Assembly: GCA_041581335.1 (NCBI GenBank)
Contig: JBFIDG010000033.1
Coordinates: forward strand, 1 to 15,708
DNA from: JBFGSX01 sp041581335
Lineage (GTDB): Archaea; Thermoplasmatota; E2; JACPAO01; JAHFTW01
DNA length: 15,708 nt
Direction: 5' to 3'
Each line of letters opens with the position of its first letter. Position 1 is the first letter of the stretch. The notes below the pieces were generated by a model that saw nothing but the letters and a program-made list of their open reading frames with translations, ran no database searches and was not told the origin of the DNA. Made by a program: the position numbers and the translations under genes. Below are positions 1 through 6,835 of this stretch, piece after piece.

Positions 1-816
1 CCAGTCTCCGGCCAGGAAGCCCAGTTGGCGGTGCAGGTCCATGTTGAAGGCGCGGGTGGCGCCGAGGCCACCGATGCCGGCGATGTCCTTGGAGGGAACG
101 CCGTCATGTTCGATGAACTGGGCCATCGCGGCCTTGACCCAAGCAAGGGTGGTGCGGTCGTCGTCGTCGAGCCCCGCGTCGGCCAACTGGACGCGGTTGA
201 AGACGCGGCCTTCCTCGGTCTCCTCCGTGTGGATGAGCTTGGCACGGAGGCGTCCCAGTCGGTCCCAGGCGACGCGCATCTGTTCCCGTTCCGCGCGACT
301 CCAGGGGCGCCACAGGTCGCCCTTGCTCGTGGTCTCGAACCGCCCAAGTCCAGGCCGGCGGCACTGATCGAGCACCTCCCGGACCTGTTTGAGCTGCAAT
401 GTGCTGGTCTCGCCGTAGTAGGCGCTGGCCAGTGCCTCCTCGGTCCATTCGGGACGCTCGTCGTCACAGGCGGCCTCCCAGAGCGCCTCTTCCAGCGTCG
501 ACAGGTCGTCCTCGACCTCTTCGGCGAGGCCGCCGCCGGCGTGCTGCTGCACTAGGTGTTTGAGACGGGCCTGCACTTCGGGTTCGTCCTGTAGCCTGCC
601 CTCGTAGCGGGCCTTGAAGGCGCGCTTCGTGAGGTGCTCCTGCTTGATGTCGAGAGGGCCTGTATGGGTCATCAGGCGGACCCACGGCACGCCCTTGCGG
701 CGCTCCCGCGACAGCATGATGCCGATGTTGTTGGGTGCATCCAATCCATGGAGTCCTGCACGGAACTCGACGACGTCCCCTGGGCGTGCCACAGGGCCGC
801 CAGGCGCACGCCCCAT
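1..816 (-). CDS. Probable RNB-family (RNase II/R-like) exoribonuclease, N-terminal part
   Basis: The frame is open from an ATG at 816 to the window edge, giving 272 residues with the C-terminus missing. The N-terminus (GDVVEFRAGLHGLDAP, residues 13-28, then RRKGVPWVRLMTHTGPLDIK) has the spacing of the small beta-barrel found at the start of archaeal and plastid/cyanobacterial RNase II-like proteins, where a lysine/tryptophan strand precedes a hydrophobic one. A charged helical region follows, with FETTSKGDLWRPWSRAE near residues 160-175. In that family this linker precedes the RNB catalytic domain, which would lie outside the window, so the catalytic aspartates cannot be checked. RNB enzymes degrade RNA 3' to 5' processively in the cytoplasm. 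The gene is divergent from the lipoprotein gene, with only 33 bp between start codons. The reading frame is well supported; the family call comes from remembered similarity and is tentative. Confidence 0.5.
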   Translation of the reverse strand, partial: MGRAPGGPVARPGDVVEFRAGLHGLDAPNNIGIMLSRERRKGVPWVRLMTHTGPLDIKQEHLTKRAFKARYEGRLQDEPEVQARLKHLVQQHAGGGLAEEVEDDLSTLEEALWEAACDDERPEWTEEALASAYYGETSTLQLKQVREVLDQCRRPGLGRFETTSKGDLWRPWSRAEREQMRVAWDRLGRLRAKLIHTEETEEGRVFNRVQLADAGLDDDDRTTLAWVKAAMAQFIEHDGVPSKDIAGIGGLGATRAFNMDLHRQLGFLAGDW

Positions 817-849
817 TAAGGCCTTCAACCGGGATCGGGCTGGTGGCTC

Positions 850-1371
850 GTGCGTCTGCTGCCCGTCCTGTGCCTGCTGGCCCTTCCAGGTTGCTTGTTG
901 CCGGACACCGGCCCGCTGGACTTCGAGGCCGCCTGGGAGCGGGGCGTGCACACGGCTTTGCAGGAGGGGGATCGGGTGATGCTGGTGAACGCCCTAGGGT
1001 ACGAGCGGGACACGACCCAAGGCGTCACGGACGGGGCCCTCGTCGATGGCCGCACGAGGCTGTGGGAGTTCCGGGTCTGCGTCGATCAACGCTTCGGCGT
1101 CGTCACCACGACGCCTACGTCGTCGAATATCCGGTTCGAAGACGGCGAATGCAGTGGCGTCAGCCGACCTGAGGTCGACAGCGACGATGCGGCAGCGATC
1201 CTGGAGTCCAATGGGGTCGTGGTCGCCGGGGACGCCACGCGTGTGGCGTGGTTGTTCGCGCGGGCGGCGCCGACAGACCTGGAGTGGACGCTGCTTGTCG
1301 AGTCCCCGGGCGGCGACCACGCATACCACGTGGATGCGATGTCCGGCGCTTACAAGGGGCAGAGCGTTTAG
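850..1371 (+). CDS. Predicted lipoprotein of unknown function
   Basis: A 173-residue protein starting at GTG 850. It opens with a textbook lipoprotein signal: one Arg, a hydrophobic core (LLPVLCLLAL, residues 3-12) and a lipobox ending in L-P-G-C with Cys15 as the lipidated residue. The mature part is acidic and rich in beta-strand-forming residues, with WEFRVCVDQRFGVV near residue 70 and DLEWTLLVESPGGDHAY near 140. It is likely anchored on the outer face of the membrane and displays a small beta-rich domain. I do not recognise the domain and see no catalytic signature. A weak TATA-like CTTCAAC (about 824-829) lies about 24 nt upstream of the GTG, consistent with leaderless initiation. The phosphorylase-like gene follows on the same strand after 61 bp. 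Confidence 0.75.
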   Translation: MRLLPVLCLLALPGCLLPDTGPLDFEAAWERGVHTALQEGDRVMLVNALGYERDTTQGVTDGALVDGRTRLWEFRVCVDQRFGVVTTTPTSSNIRFEDGECSGVSRPEVDSDDAAAILESNGVVVAGDATRVAWLFARAAPTDLEWTLLVESPGGDHAYHVDAMSGAYKGQSV

Positions 1372-1432
1372 GGCGGGTCGCGATAGACCGGCTGTGAAGC
1401 GTATCGGCCCAAGCACGGGCCTGCCCCTCGAC

Positions 1433-2101
1433 ATGGTGCGCCCGAACGTCCTGCTCTGCCTCGGCGAAGAGGAAGACGAGTTCGAGGACGCCCTCGACGC
1501 GGCCGGCCTGACGCCCGAGGTGCTGCGGACCCACTACCGTGCGTTCCACGGACGGGTCCGCGACGACATCTTGTGCCTGGACGGCGCCGTGGGCTCCGCC
1601 ATCGTCGAAAAATGCCTGTGGGACCTGCTCGGGACCGGCGTCGTGGAACGGGTCCTGCTGGTCGGCACGGCCGGCGCGATGCCGGAGTGCTCGGCCAAGC
1701 AGGACAAGCCGTACCGGATGTCGCCGGCATCGAGTCTGTACCAGAACTTCGACGCGCCCCCCGGAGCCTCCTGGGAACCGACCGCCGACGTCGGCCTGGA
1801 AGACTTCCCCATCGTGTCCTCCGACCGATTCTACGGCTTCTCATCCCTCATCGAAGGCAACTATCCGGCCGAGCCGGGGCTGATCGAAGCATGGCACCAG
1901 CATGCCCGCCGTGACATCATGGTGGACATGGAAGTGGGGGCGTTCTACCATTATTGCGAGCGCTTCGGTGCCAATGACCTGCAATATGCGGCGATCAAGG
2001 CGGTCGCCAACAGCGTCACCGATCTGAGCACGTTGCCGGATGCCAGTGCGGGCGCCTTGACGGCCACAGTGCGGGCCGCCATCGACGTCTTGCAGGATTA
2101 G
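1433..2101 (+). CDS. Purine nucleoside phosphorylase/nucleosidase-like protein (PNP_UDP_1 superfamily)
   Basis: A 222-residue cytoplasmic protein of the nucleoside phosphorylase / MTA-SAH nucleosidase superfamily. Its hallmarks are a glycine-rich phosphate/ribose loop (LLVGTAGAM, residues 75-83), the substrate-binding Met-Glu (VDMEVGAFYHYCERFG, M166/E167) and the late strand ending in the catalytic-type Asp (AVANSVTD, D197). Family members cleave the N-glycosidic bond of purine nucleosides or related compounds by phosphorolysis or hydrolysis; the exact substrate cannot be read here. The usual N-terminal GDP-type phosphate motif is not obvious, as the start (NVLLCLGEEEDEFEDAL) is acidic instead, so specificity may be unusual. 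I chose ATG 1433 because a GCGTAT element lies about 30 nt upstream; an in-frame GTG at 1394 would add 13 residues. Its stop overlaps the convergent tpiA stop. Confidence 0.7.
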   Translation: MVRPNVLLCLGEEEDEFEDALDAAGLTPEVLRTHYRAFHGRVRDDILCLDGAVGSAIVEKCLWDLLGTGVVERVLLVGTAGAMPECSAKQDKPYRMSPASSLYQNFDAPPGASWEPTADVGLEDFPIVSSDRFYGFSSLIEGNYPAEPGLIEAWHQHARRDIMVDMEVGAFYHYCERFGANDLQYAAIKAVANSVTDLSTLPDASAGALTATVRAAIDVLQD

Positions 2102-2787
2102 GCCTTGGGAAGGCCCGAGCAGAGGTCGCGCAGGGATTCGGCAGGGTCTTCGGCCTTGACGACGCCGGAGGCGAGCAGCACACCGTAGGCCCCGAGGCGG
2201 ATGGCGGCTGCGACATCGGCGCCTGTCTTCACGCCGGCGCCGCAAAGGGGCAGCGTCTCGGGGCTGAGTTCACGGATCTTGCGGGCCGCCGATTCGACGA
2301 TGGCCGGGTCCGCGGAGGTGATGCTGATGTCGCCGCCGATCAGCTCCGGGGGTTCCACGGCGATCATCGTGGGTCGCAGTGGCGCCAGGGCATTCGTCTC
2401 TTCCATGGAGTCCGCGCAGACCAGCGAGTAGAGACCCATGGCTTCCAGGCGGGCGACGATCACGGCCACGTCGCTGTGGTCGATCTTGTGCTCGGCGTGG
2501 TTGACGAGGCTGCCGCGCCCACCGGCGGCTTTCACGGCTTCGGCGGTGGTCCAGCCTGTGCCGGCACCCGGCTCTAGCCCGTCGGTGTGCTGGGCGAAGA
2601 TGCGGACGCGGTCGAAACCGCCGACACGCCCGAGCGCCGCCAACTCGACCTGGGGTGGGGCCAGCCCGATCGTGGTGTCGAACTCCGTGGCCACCTGCTG
2701 GCATGCCTTGGCGAGTTTCAGGACACCTTCACTTCCGGTGACTTGGGGATACACCTTGGCGTTGATGATGATGCGGGGCAGGTCCAT
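2098..2787 (-). CDS. tpiA: Triosephosphate isomerase, archaeal type
   Basis: A 229-residue TIM barrel that interconverts dihydroxyacetone phosphate and glyceraldehyde 3-phosphate in glycolysis and gluconeogenesis. All catalytic elements are visible: the N/K pair (IINAKVYP, N9 and K11), the electrophilic His (SLVNHAEH, H97), the catalytic Glu and mobile loop (VEPPELIGG, E145) and the C-terminal phosphate-binding region (CGAGVKTGADVAAAI followed by GVLLASGVVKA). The length is that of the compact archaeal enzymes and shorter than the roughly 250-residue bacterial/eukaryotic form. The ATG at 2787 sits directly before the first beta strand. Its stop (TAA, 2098-2100) overlaps the stop of the convergent phosphorylase-like gene. 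Together with the glycerol-3-phosphate dehydrogenase at 9103 it would feed glycerol carbon into central metabolism, although the genes are not adjacent. Confidence 0.95.
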   Translation of the reverse strand: MDLPRIIINAKVYPQVTGSEGVLKLAKACQQVATEFDTTIGLAPPQVELAALGRVGGFDRVRIFAQHTDGLEPGAGTGWTTAEAVKAAGGRGSLVNHAEHKIDHSDVAVIVARLEAMGLYSLVCADSMEETNALAPLRPTMIAVEPPELIGGDISITSADPAIVESAARKIRELSPETLPLCGAGVKTGADVAAAIRLGAYGVLLASGVVKAEDPAESLRDLCSGLPKA

Positions 2788-2874
2788 AGCAGCGTCGCCA
2801 AACGGGCCCAGGTCAAGAAGGCGTCGAACGCCGACCGGCGGGGCCTTCCGCCCGCCGCGGCGGGGACCATCGGC

Positions 2875-2881
2875 GCTAAGT
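2875..2881 (+). promoter_or_regulatory. TATA-like box for the membrane-protein gene
   Basis: GCTAAGT is a short A/T-containing element in a GC-rich stretch. Its centre is 27 nt upstream of GTG 2905, the spacing expected for an archaeal TATA box driving a leaderless transcript. It supports choosing GTG 2905 over any upstream start, which would lie inside or against the divergent tpiA gene. Confidence 0.45.
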
Positions 2882-2904
2882 GGCAGGCCCGTGTCGGCGT
2901 CTCC

Positions 2905-3732
2905 GTGGCCAACCCGGTCTTGATCGCCGCTCCGATCGCCATCCTTCCCGCAGCGGCGGCCCTCTGGTACCTATTGAAGCGCTACGAGGGCTATTTTGAC
3001 GACGCGCGCGTCTTCCTGAGCCTCACCTTCGGCTTCTTCGCCGGCCTCGTGGCGATCTTCCTTGAACTGGCCTTGTTCCCGTTCCAGGACCCCACATTCC
3101 AGGCCCAGGTCGGCGTGGGGACGGCGTTCCTGATGTTCGTCATCGGCTACGCCCTGTTCGAGACCGCATGCAAGCTGGTGGTCCTGGGCACGGCCCGCTT
3201 CCGCGGCCGCCGCGACACCCCGTATTATGGCGCTTCGCTGGGGCTTGGTATGGGGTCGATGATGGCGCTCGGTTTCATCGCGTTGAACCTCAACGCGGTC
3301 GACGCCGTCGCGGCCGCTCTGAATGCCACCAGCAACGGCACCATCCGGCCCGACCAGGTCCAGTACCAGACGATCCCGTTCATCACGATGATCGCCGTCC
3401 CACTCGGGGCGGTCTTCGCGCACGGCGGGGCTGGCGCCTTCGTCGGCCGCTACGTCGCCAAGGGCAACCTCTGGAAGGGCTGGCTCGTGGGCGCGGCGCT
3501 ACAGGCGCCGGCCCTGATGTCGTTCGCCCTGTTCTGGCCCACGATCGGGGTCGGGTACGAAGCGAACTGGGGGCCTGCGGTCATCTCCGTCGGCTACGGC
3601 ATCGGCCTCATGGCCATCGCCCGCAGCAAGGTCCTGGACCATGTCGTGCCGCCCGAGATCAAGGACAAGCTGCGACGGGCGCAGCGCCGCGAGGCCCGCG
3701 CCGCCGTTCGTGGCCGCGATGAAGAAGAATGA
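2905..3732 (+). CDS. Multi-pass membrane protein, weakly PrsW-like
   Basis: A 275-residue integral membrane protein starting at GTG 2905 immediately before the first membrane segment. About seven hydrophobic segments are visible, roughly at residues 4-24, 37-60, 73-95, 108-128, 157-180, 190-212 and 223-240, followed by a highly charged cytoplasmic tail (KDKLRRAQRREARAAVRG). Features reminiscent of PrsW-family intramembrane proteases are the FETACK motif (E86, K90; compare EExxK), the following DTPYYGASLGLGMG segment and an AHGGAGAFVG segment with H173. However, the second conserved Glu of PrsW (GFAxxEN) is replaced by MGSMMAL and the final histidine/asparagine motif is not clear. It may therefore be a non-proteolytic relative or an unrelated membrane protein. 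The stop abuts the stop of the convergent zinc-ribbon gene. Confidence 0.6.
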   Translation: MANPVLIAAPIAILPAAAALWYLLKRYEGYFDDARVFLSLTFGFFAGLVAIFLELALFPFQDPTFQAQVGVGTAFLMFVIGYALFETACKLVVLGTARFRGRRDTPYYGASLGLGMGSMMALGFIALNLNAVDAVAAALNATSNGTIRPDQVQYQTIPFITMIAVPLGAVFAHGGAGAFVGRYVAKGNLWKGWLVGAALQAPALMSFALFWPTIGVGYEANWGPAVISVGYGIGLMAIARSKVLDHVVPPEIKDKLRRAQRREARAAVRGRDEEE

Positions 3733-4224
3733 TCACGCCTCCAAGTGGCGATAGAAGCCCGCCTTGGGCTCGAAGATGACGTCCCCTGCGAGCATCCGGA
3801 CGATCTCCTTCTCGCTGCGCTCGTCGTCGAGGCCAGCCCTTCGCAGCGACCTGACCGCGTCGTCGTGCGGGACCGACTCCTGCAATCGCGTCAGCCAGAG
3901 GAGGACCAGTTCGGCGCGCTCGCTCTTGTTGATGGTGCCCCGCGCCTTGGCGGCGGCGGCGTCGACCGGGTCATCGTAGCGCGGGAGCGGTGCATCGGGG
4001 CGCAGCGCGGACTGGGCCGCCTGCAGGGTCGTGCCTTGCGCCATGGCGGCGCGGTGCAGCGCCACCGCGGCCTGCGCTTGCCGAAGGTCGTCGCCCTGCC
4101 ACAGGCGGGTGCGCCGCTTGCTCTCCACGCGCTTGTGGCAGCGCGGACAGGAGACCGTGGCGTGACGGAGCTCGATGGCCCATGGAGAACGGCACGATGA
4201 ACAGGCGACGACGGCGTACTGCAC
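3733..4224 (-). CDS. Zinc-ribbon protein (DUF5817-like) with possible C-terminal winged helix
   Basis: A 163-residue protein starting at GTG 4224. The N-terminal domain is a rubredoxin-like zinc ribbon with two knuckles, CSSC (C8/C11) and CPRC (C26/C29), in the arrangement QYAVVACSSCRSPWAIEL. It is followed by a basic strand and WQGDDLRQAQAAVALHRAA, closely matching the DUF5817 proteins of archaea as I remember them. The C-terminal part (about residues 100-163) is helical and ends in KEIVRMLAGDVIFEPKAGFY, which resembles the last helix and wing of MCM-type or other archaeal winged-helix domains, so nucleic-acid binding is plausible. The function of the family is not established. A TATA-like TTGAAAC on this strand lies 24 nt before the GTG. 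The gene is divergent from the NYN RNase/asnS pair. An upstream in-frame extension to 4413 looks non-coding. Confidence 0.75.
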   Translation of the reverse strand: MQYAVVACSSCRSPWAIELRHATVSCPRCHKRVESKRRTRLWQGDDLRQAQAAVALHRAAMAQGTTLQAAQSALRPDAPLPRYDDPVDAAAAKARGTINKSERAELVLLWLTRLQESVPHDDAVRSLRRAGLDDERSEKEIVRMLAGDVIFEPKAGFYRHLEA

Positions 4225-4241
4225 GACCGGCCCAGCACGCA

Positions 4242-4252
4242 CTTGTTTCAAG
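4242..4252 (-). promoter_or_regulatory. TATA-like box within a short inverted repeat
   Basis: The plus-strand sequence CTTGTTTCAAG is a perfect inverted repeat (CTTG/CAAG arms around TTT). Read on the minus strand it contains TTGAAAC, centred about 24 nt upstream of GTG 4224, as expected for a leaderless promoter. It shares TGTTTCAA with the palindrome upstream of the glycerol-3-phosphate dehydrogenase gene. Confidence 0.4.
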
Positions 4253-4396
4253 GTGTTTGGCGCAGGGACGTGAAAGCACTGAGCGAGGCCACGGTGCGCC
4301 TGGCCTCTCGGACCACCTTGGGACCCCGCCACCTGGCAGCATGCGCGGCCGACCTGGACGGACCGACCCGACGCCGTCGCAGACGCAGGGCAGGCG

Positions 4397-4403
4397 TTTT
4401 GAA
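4397..4403 (+). promoter_or_regulatory. TATA-like box for the NYN RNase-asnS pair
   Basis: TTTTGAA is the only A/T-rich run between the divergent genes. It is centred about 25 nt upstream of GTG 4425. It resembles the TTTTGA element 27 nt upstream of ATG 8582. This spacing is the main reason for preferring GTG 4425 over ATG 4341. Confidence 0.4.
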
Positions 4404-4424
4404 GCCAGGACACCAGTGGCGGAT

Positions 4425-4835
4425 GTGCCCATCCCGCGGCCGGAGCACCTCGGCGAGCCCATTGTCCTGGACGGCAGCAACATCGCCCGGCGCTCCCCCG
4501 GCGGCTTCGGAGACCTACTGGCGCTAGAGGAGGGATTGACCATGGCCGGCTGGTCCGTGCTTGTGGTCGTCGATGCCAGCCTCAGGCACCGCCTCGAGCC
4601 AGAAGACGCCGAGGCCCTCGAGGCACTGCTCGAAGAGGGCTGGGTCCAGGTCCCCAAGGGCACGGACGCGGACATGCACATCCTGTCGGAGGCACAGCGG
4701 CTCGATGCATGGGTCGTCAGCAACGACAAGTTCCGCAACTACATGCCCCCTCGACGGCGCCTGGAACCCGCCGCACTGCTGGACGGGGCCGATGCCATGC
4801 CTTTTGATGGGCCCCTCGGTCGCGAAGCCCAATGA
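4425..4835 (+). CDS. NYN-domain ribonuclease (Zc3h12a-like)
   Basis: A 136-residue single-domain protein of the PIN-like NYN superfamily, close in pattern to the Zc3h12a-type RNase domain. The acidic, metal-binding residues are in place: PIVLDGSNIA (D16, N19), VLVVVD (D50), KGTDADMHIL (D81, D83) and WVVSNDKFRNY (D101). Family members are metal-dependent endoribonucleases; the target RNA here is unknown. I chose GTG 4425 because a TATA-like TTTTGAA lies about 25 nt upstream and the first beta strand begins just after it. ATG 4341 and GTG 4416 are in-frame alternatives whose extra residues look non-coding. The stop codon overlaps the asnS start (ATGA, 4832-4835), so the two genes are almost certainly co-transcribed and perhaps translationally coupled, suggesting a role in tRNA or translation-linked RNA turnover. 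Confidence 0.8.
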   Translation: MPIPRPEHLGEPIVLDGSNIARRSPGGFGDLLALEEGLTMAGWSVLVVVDASLRHRLEPEDAEALEALLEEGWVQVPKGTDADMHILSEAQRLDAWVVSNDKFRNYMPPRRRLEPAALLDGADAMPFDGPLGREAQ

Positions 4836-6226
4836 GTGAATGGCAGACCGTGCGGGGCATCCTCCGCGGAGAGCACACGGGTCAGACCGTCCGTCTGCGC
4901 GGCTGGGTCCACCGGCAGCGCAGTGGCGGCAAGATCGCCTTCGTGACGCTCCGTGACGGCACGGGCACCGTGCAGTGCACGGTCAAGGCCGGCATCGCCG
5001 ACGAGGACAGCTTGAACGCCGCCAAAGAGGCCCTCATCGAGTCCAGTGTCAGCCTGCTCGAGGGCGACGTGGTCGCCGACGAGCGCGCCCCCGGCGGCTT
5101 CGAGGTCAAGGTCACCAAGTTCACCCTCCACCAGCGCGCCGAGGACTTCCCGCTGCGCGGCGACCAGGGCACCGAGTTCGAACTGGACAACCGCCACCTG
5201 TGGCTGCGCTCGACGCAACTCAGCACCATCCTGCGCATCAAGAGCCGCTTGCTGCACGCGGTGCGCGAGTTCTACGCCGCAGAGCAGTTCATCGAGGTGG
5301 ACCCGAGCGTCATCACCACCAATGCCTGCGAAGGCGGCAGCACGCTCTTCACGTTCGACTACTTCGGCAAGGAAGCGTACCTGAGCCAATCGTCGCAGCT
5401 CTACCTGGAGGGCTGCATTTTCGGCAACCCCAAGGTGTTCAGCATCACCAACTCGTTCCGCGCCGAGAAGAGCCGCACGAACAAGCACCTGACCGAGTTC
5501 CACCACCTCGAGGCTGAATACGCCTGGTGGACCAACGAGGACTCCATGGCGTTCCAGGAACGCATGGTCACCTACCTCGCCCACGACATCGCCAAGAACT
5601 GCGCCGACGACCTGCGCATCCTTGAGCAGGATCCTGAGCGCCTCTTGAAGGTCGGGAGCTACGACCCGAAGCAGAGCCTGGCCGACGAACCCGGCAAGCG
5701 CTTCGGCCGCATCACCTACCACGAGGCCGCCCAGCAACTGCGCGACCTGGGCTTCGAATTCCCCGACGGCGAGGACTTCGGCGCGCCCCATGAGGCAGCG
5801 CTCACCGAGGGCCTCACCAACCCCATGTTCATCATCGACTGGCCTGCCGAGATCAAGGCGTTCTACATGCACGCCAAGCCCGGCGCTGGACCCAACGGCG
5901 AAGACCTCGTCGCGTGCGCCGACCTGATGGGACCCGATGGCTTCGGTGAGCTCATCGGCGGCAGCCAGCGCAGCGAGGACATCGAGTGGATGAAGCGGCG
6001 CCTGCAAGAACAGCACGACCACGATGTGGCCACGGGCGAGCTCCCCGAGGATGCGGTCCTTGATCTGACGCCATACGAGTGGTACTTCGATCTGCGCCGC
6101 TACGGCAGCGTCCCCCACAGCGGCTTTGGGCTCGGCATCGAGCGCCTGCTGCGCTGGTTCACCGGCCAGGAGCACATCCGGGACATGCTGCCATACCCCC
6201 GCACGCCCAGCCGCGCATACCCGTAG
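4832..6226 (+). CDS. asnS: Asparaginyl-tRNA synthetase
   Basis: A 464-residue class IIb aminoacyl-tRNA synthetase that activates asparagine with ATP and charges tRNA-Asn. An N-terminal OB-fold anticodon-binding domain (residues 18-100, RLRGWVHRQRSGGKIAFVTL) is followed by the catalytic domain. Motif 2 is FRAEKSRTNKHLTEFHHLE (209-227) and motif 3 is GFGLGIERLLRW (431-442). The segment YLSQSSQLYLEGCIFG and the HLTEFHHLEAEYAW stretch are typical of AsnRS rather than AspRS, which has SPQLYKQ-type sequence, and GGSQRSEDIEWMKRRL also fits AsnRS. The protein is full length, with the short C-terminal tail usual for this family. It starts at ATG 4832 inside the stop of the NYN RNase gene. Its presence implies direct Asn-tRNA formation rather than reliance on the amidotransferase route alone. 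Confidence 0.95.
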   Translation: MSEWQTVRGILRGEHTGQTVRLRGWVHRQRSGGKIAFVTLRDGTGTVQCTVKAGIADEDSLNAAKEALIESSVSLLEGDVVADERAPGGFEVKVTKFTLHQRAEDFPLRGDQGTEFELDNRHLWLRSTQLSTILRIKSRLLHAVREFYAAEQFIEVDPSVITTNACEGGSTLFTFDYFGKEAYLSQSSQLYLEGCIFGNPKVFSITNSFRAEKSRTNKHLTEFHHLEAEYAWWTNEDSMAFQERMVTYLAHDIAKNCADDLRILEQDPERLLKVGSYDPKQSLADEPGKRFGRITYHEAAQQLRDLGFEFPDGEDFGAPHEAALTEGLTNPMFIIDWPAEIKAFYMHAKPGAGPNGEDLVACADLMGPDGFGELIGGSQRSEDIEWMKRRLQEQHDHDVATGELPEDAVLDLTPYEWYFDLRRYGSVPHSGFGLGIERLLRWFTGQEHIRDMLPYPRTPSRAYP

Positions 6227-6254
6227 CAAAGAGGTCCCACGCAGCGCAAGCCTC

Positions 6255-6283
6255 GCACGGCGTCTGGGATGCAGCCCCCGTGC
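6255..6283 (+). other. Predicted hairpin in the asnS 3' region
   Basis: GCACGG (6255-6260) pairs perfectly with CCGTGC (6278-6283), and an inner GGG/CCC stem lies directly next to the 3' arm. It begins 29 nt after the asnS stop. It could be part of the mRNA 3' end, a processing signal or a small RNA; there is no T-tract to make it a classical terminator. Confidence 0.3.
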
Positions 6284-6340
6284 CGCGGCATTCCCAAACC
6301 CAAGAAGGCAGCGTGACACGCGCCGCCGGCCCAACTCCGC

Positions 6341-6364
6341 GGCCGGTGACCCGGCCAGCTGGCC
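6341..6364 (+). other. GC-rich hairpin overlapping a 12-nt palindrome
   Basis: GGCCGG (6341-6346) and CCGGCC (6351-6356) form a perfect stem around a TGAC loop. The 3' arm overlaps a perfect palindrome, GGCCAGCTGGCC (6353-6364). The element lies between asnS and the PAS gene, 23 bp before its TATA-like box, so it could be an RNA structure at the asnS 3' end or an operator for the downstream cluster. Small GC hairpins are common by chance in such DNA. Confidence 0.3.
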
Positions 6365-6386
6365 ACGACGCTCAAACCACACGGCT

Positions 6387-6393
6387 CTTAAAT
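6387..6393 (+). promoter_or_regulatory. TATA box for the PAS-gene cluster
   Basis: CTTAAAT is the clearest TATA-like element in the window. It is centred 26 nt upstream of ATG 6416, which places transcription start at or next to the start codon, so the mRNA is probably leaderless. It sits in the 189-bp gap between asnS and the PAS gene. Confidence 0.6.
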
Positions 6394-6415
6394 CGGCAAA
6401 CAACGGGCTCTTCCG

Positions 6416-6829
6416 ATGCCAGACCCCGACAGCGTCGCCGTCTCTGCCCGCCCTCTGTCCGGCAGCGACGCATGGGAGCTCCTCGGAACGTACGGTGGCC
6501 ACGTCCATTTCGTCGCGGACCGCTTCACACGCATCCGCTACGTGACGCCGAACGCGCAGGAGCTGCTCGGCCGCGACGCCAAGGAACTGATCGGCGTATC
6601 GATGTTCGATCTCTACCACGAGAAAGACCTAGCGCGCATCGGCGACGGCTACGAAGCGGCCCTCTATGGCGGAGAGCTCGTCCTGGCGCGCCACCGCATC
6701 CACACCGCCAAAGGGGATGTCTGGGTGGAATCGGCGAGCCGCGCGGTCGGCAAGGACGGCGAGACGTTGGTCCTGACGTCCCTGCGCCGTGAGCCGGGCA
6801 ACCCGGACGCCGCGTGGACAGAGGCCTGA
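6416..6829 (+). CDS. Stand-alone PAS-domain protein
   Basis: A 137-residue soluble protein consisting almost entirely of one PAS domain (about residues 22-125). The pattern is typical: RIRYVTPNAQELLGRDAKEL (first strands and helix), GVSMFDLYHEKDLARI (the helix after the core glycine), HRIHTAKGDVWVESASRAV (the HxxGxxxW-like strands) and a last strand, GETLVLTSLRRE. PAS domains bind small ligands or cofactors, or mediate protein contacts; no cofactor residue can be assigned. There is no kinase or output domain, so it must work with a partner. The membrane protein gene starts 6 nt after its stop and a second PAS-like gene follows, so the three probably form one transcript from the TATA box at 6387. 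Confidence 0.8.
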   Translation: MPDPDSVAVSARPLSGSDAWELLGTYGGHVHFVADRFTRIRYVTPNAQELLGRDAKELIGVSMFDLYHEKDLARIGDGYEAALYGGELVLARHRIHTAKGDVWVESASRAVGKDGETLVLTSLRREPGNPDAAWTEA

Positions 6830-6835
6830 AGGACC

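Noticed and set aside
25..555. A 176-residue plus-strand open frame at the window start
   Set aside because: It is antisense to the RNB-like frame, which has normal protein composition and a sensible N-terminus. The plus-strand product is a typical shadow.
2587..2904. Extension of the membrane-protein frame upstream to 2587
   Set aside because: It would be antisense to the N-terminal half of tpiA. A TATA-like box 27 nt before GTG 2905 supports the shorter form.
6227..6415. A possible tRNA gene in the gap after asnS
   Set aside because: I found no T-loop GGTTCRA-type sequence and no cloverleaf; the stems seen do not fit a tRNA.
4739..6619. A 626-residue open frame on the minus strand across asnS
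   Set aside because: It is antisense to a certain asnS gene, its product is a Val/Ala/Leu-rich low-information sequence with no motif, and it spans the end of the NYN gene too. GC-rich codon bias explains the lack of stops.
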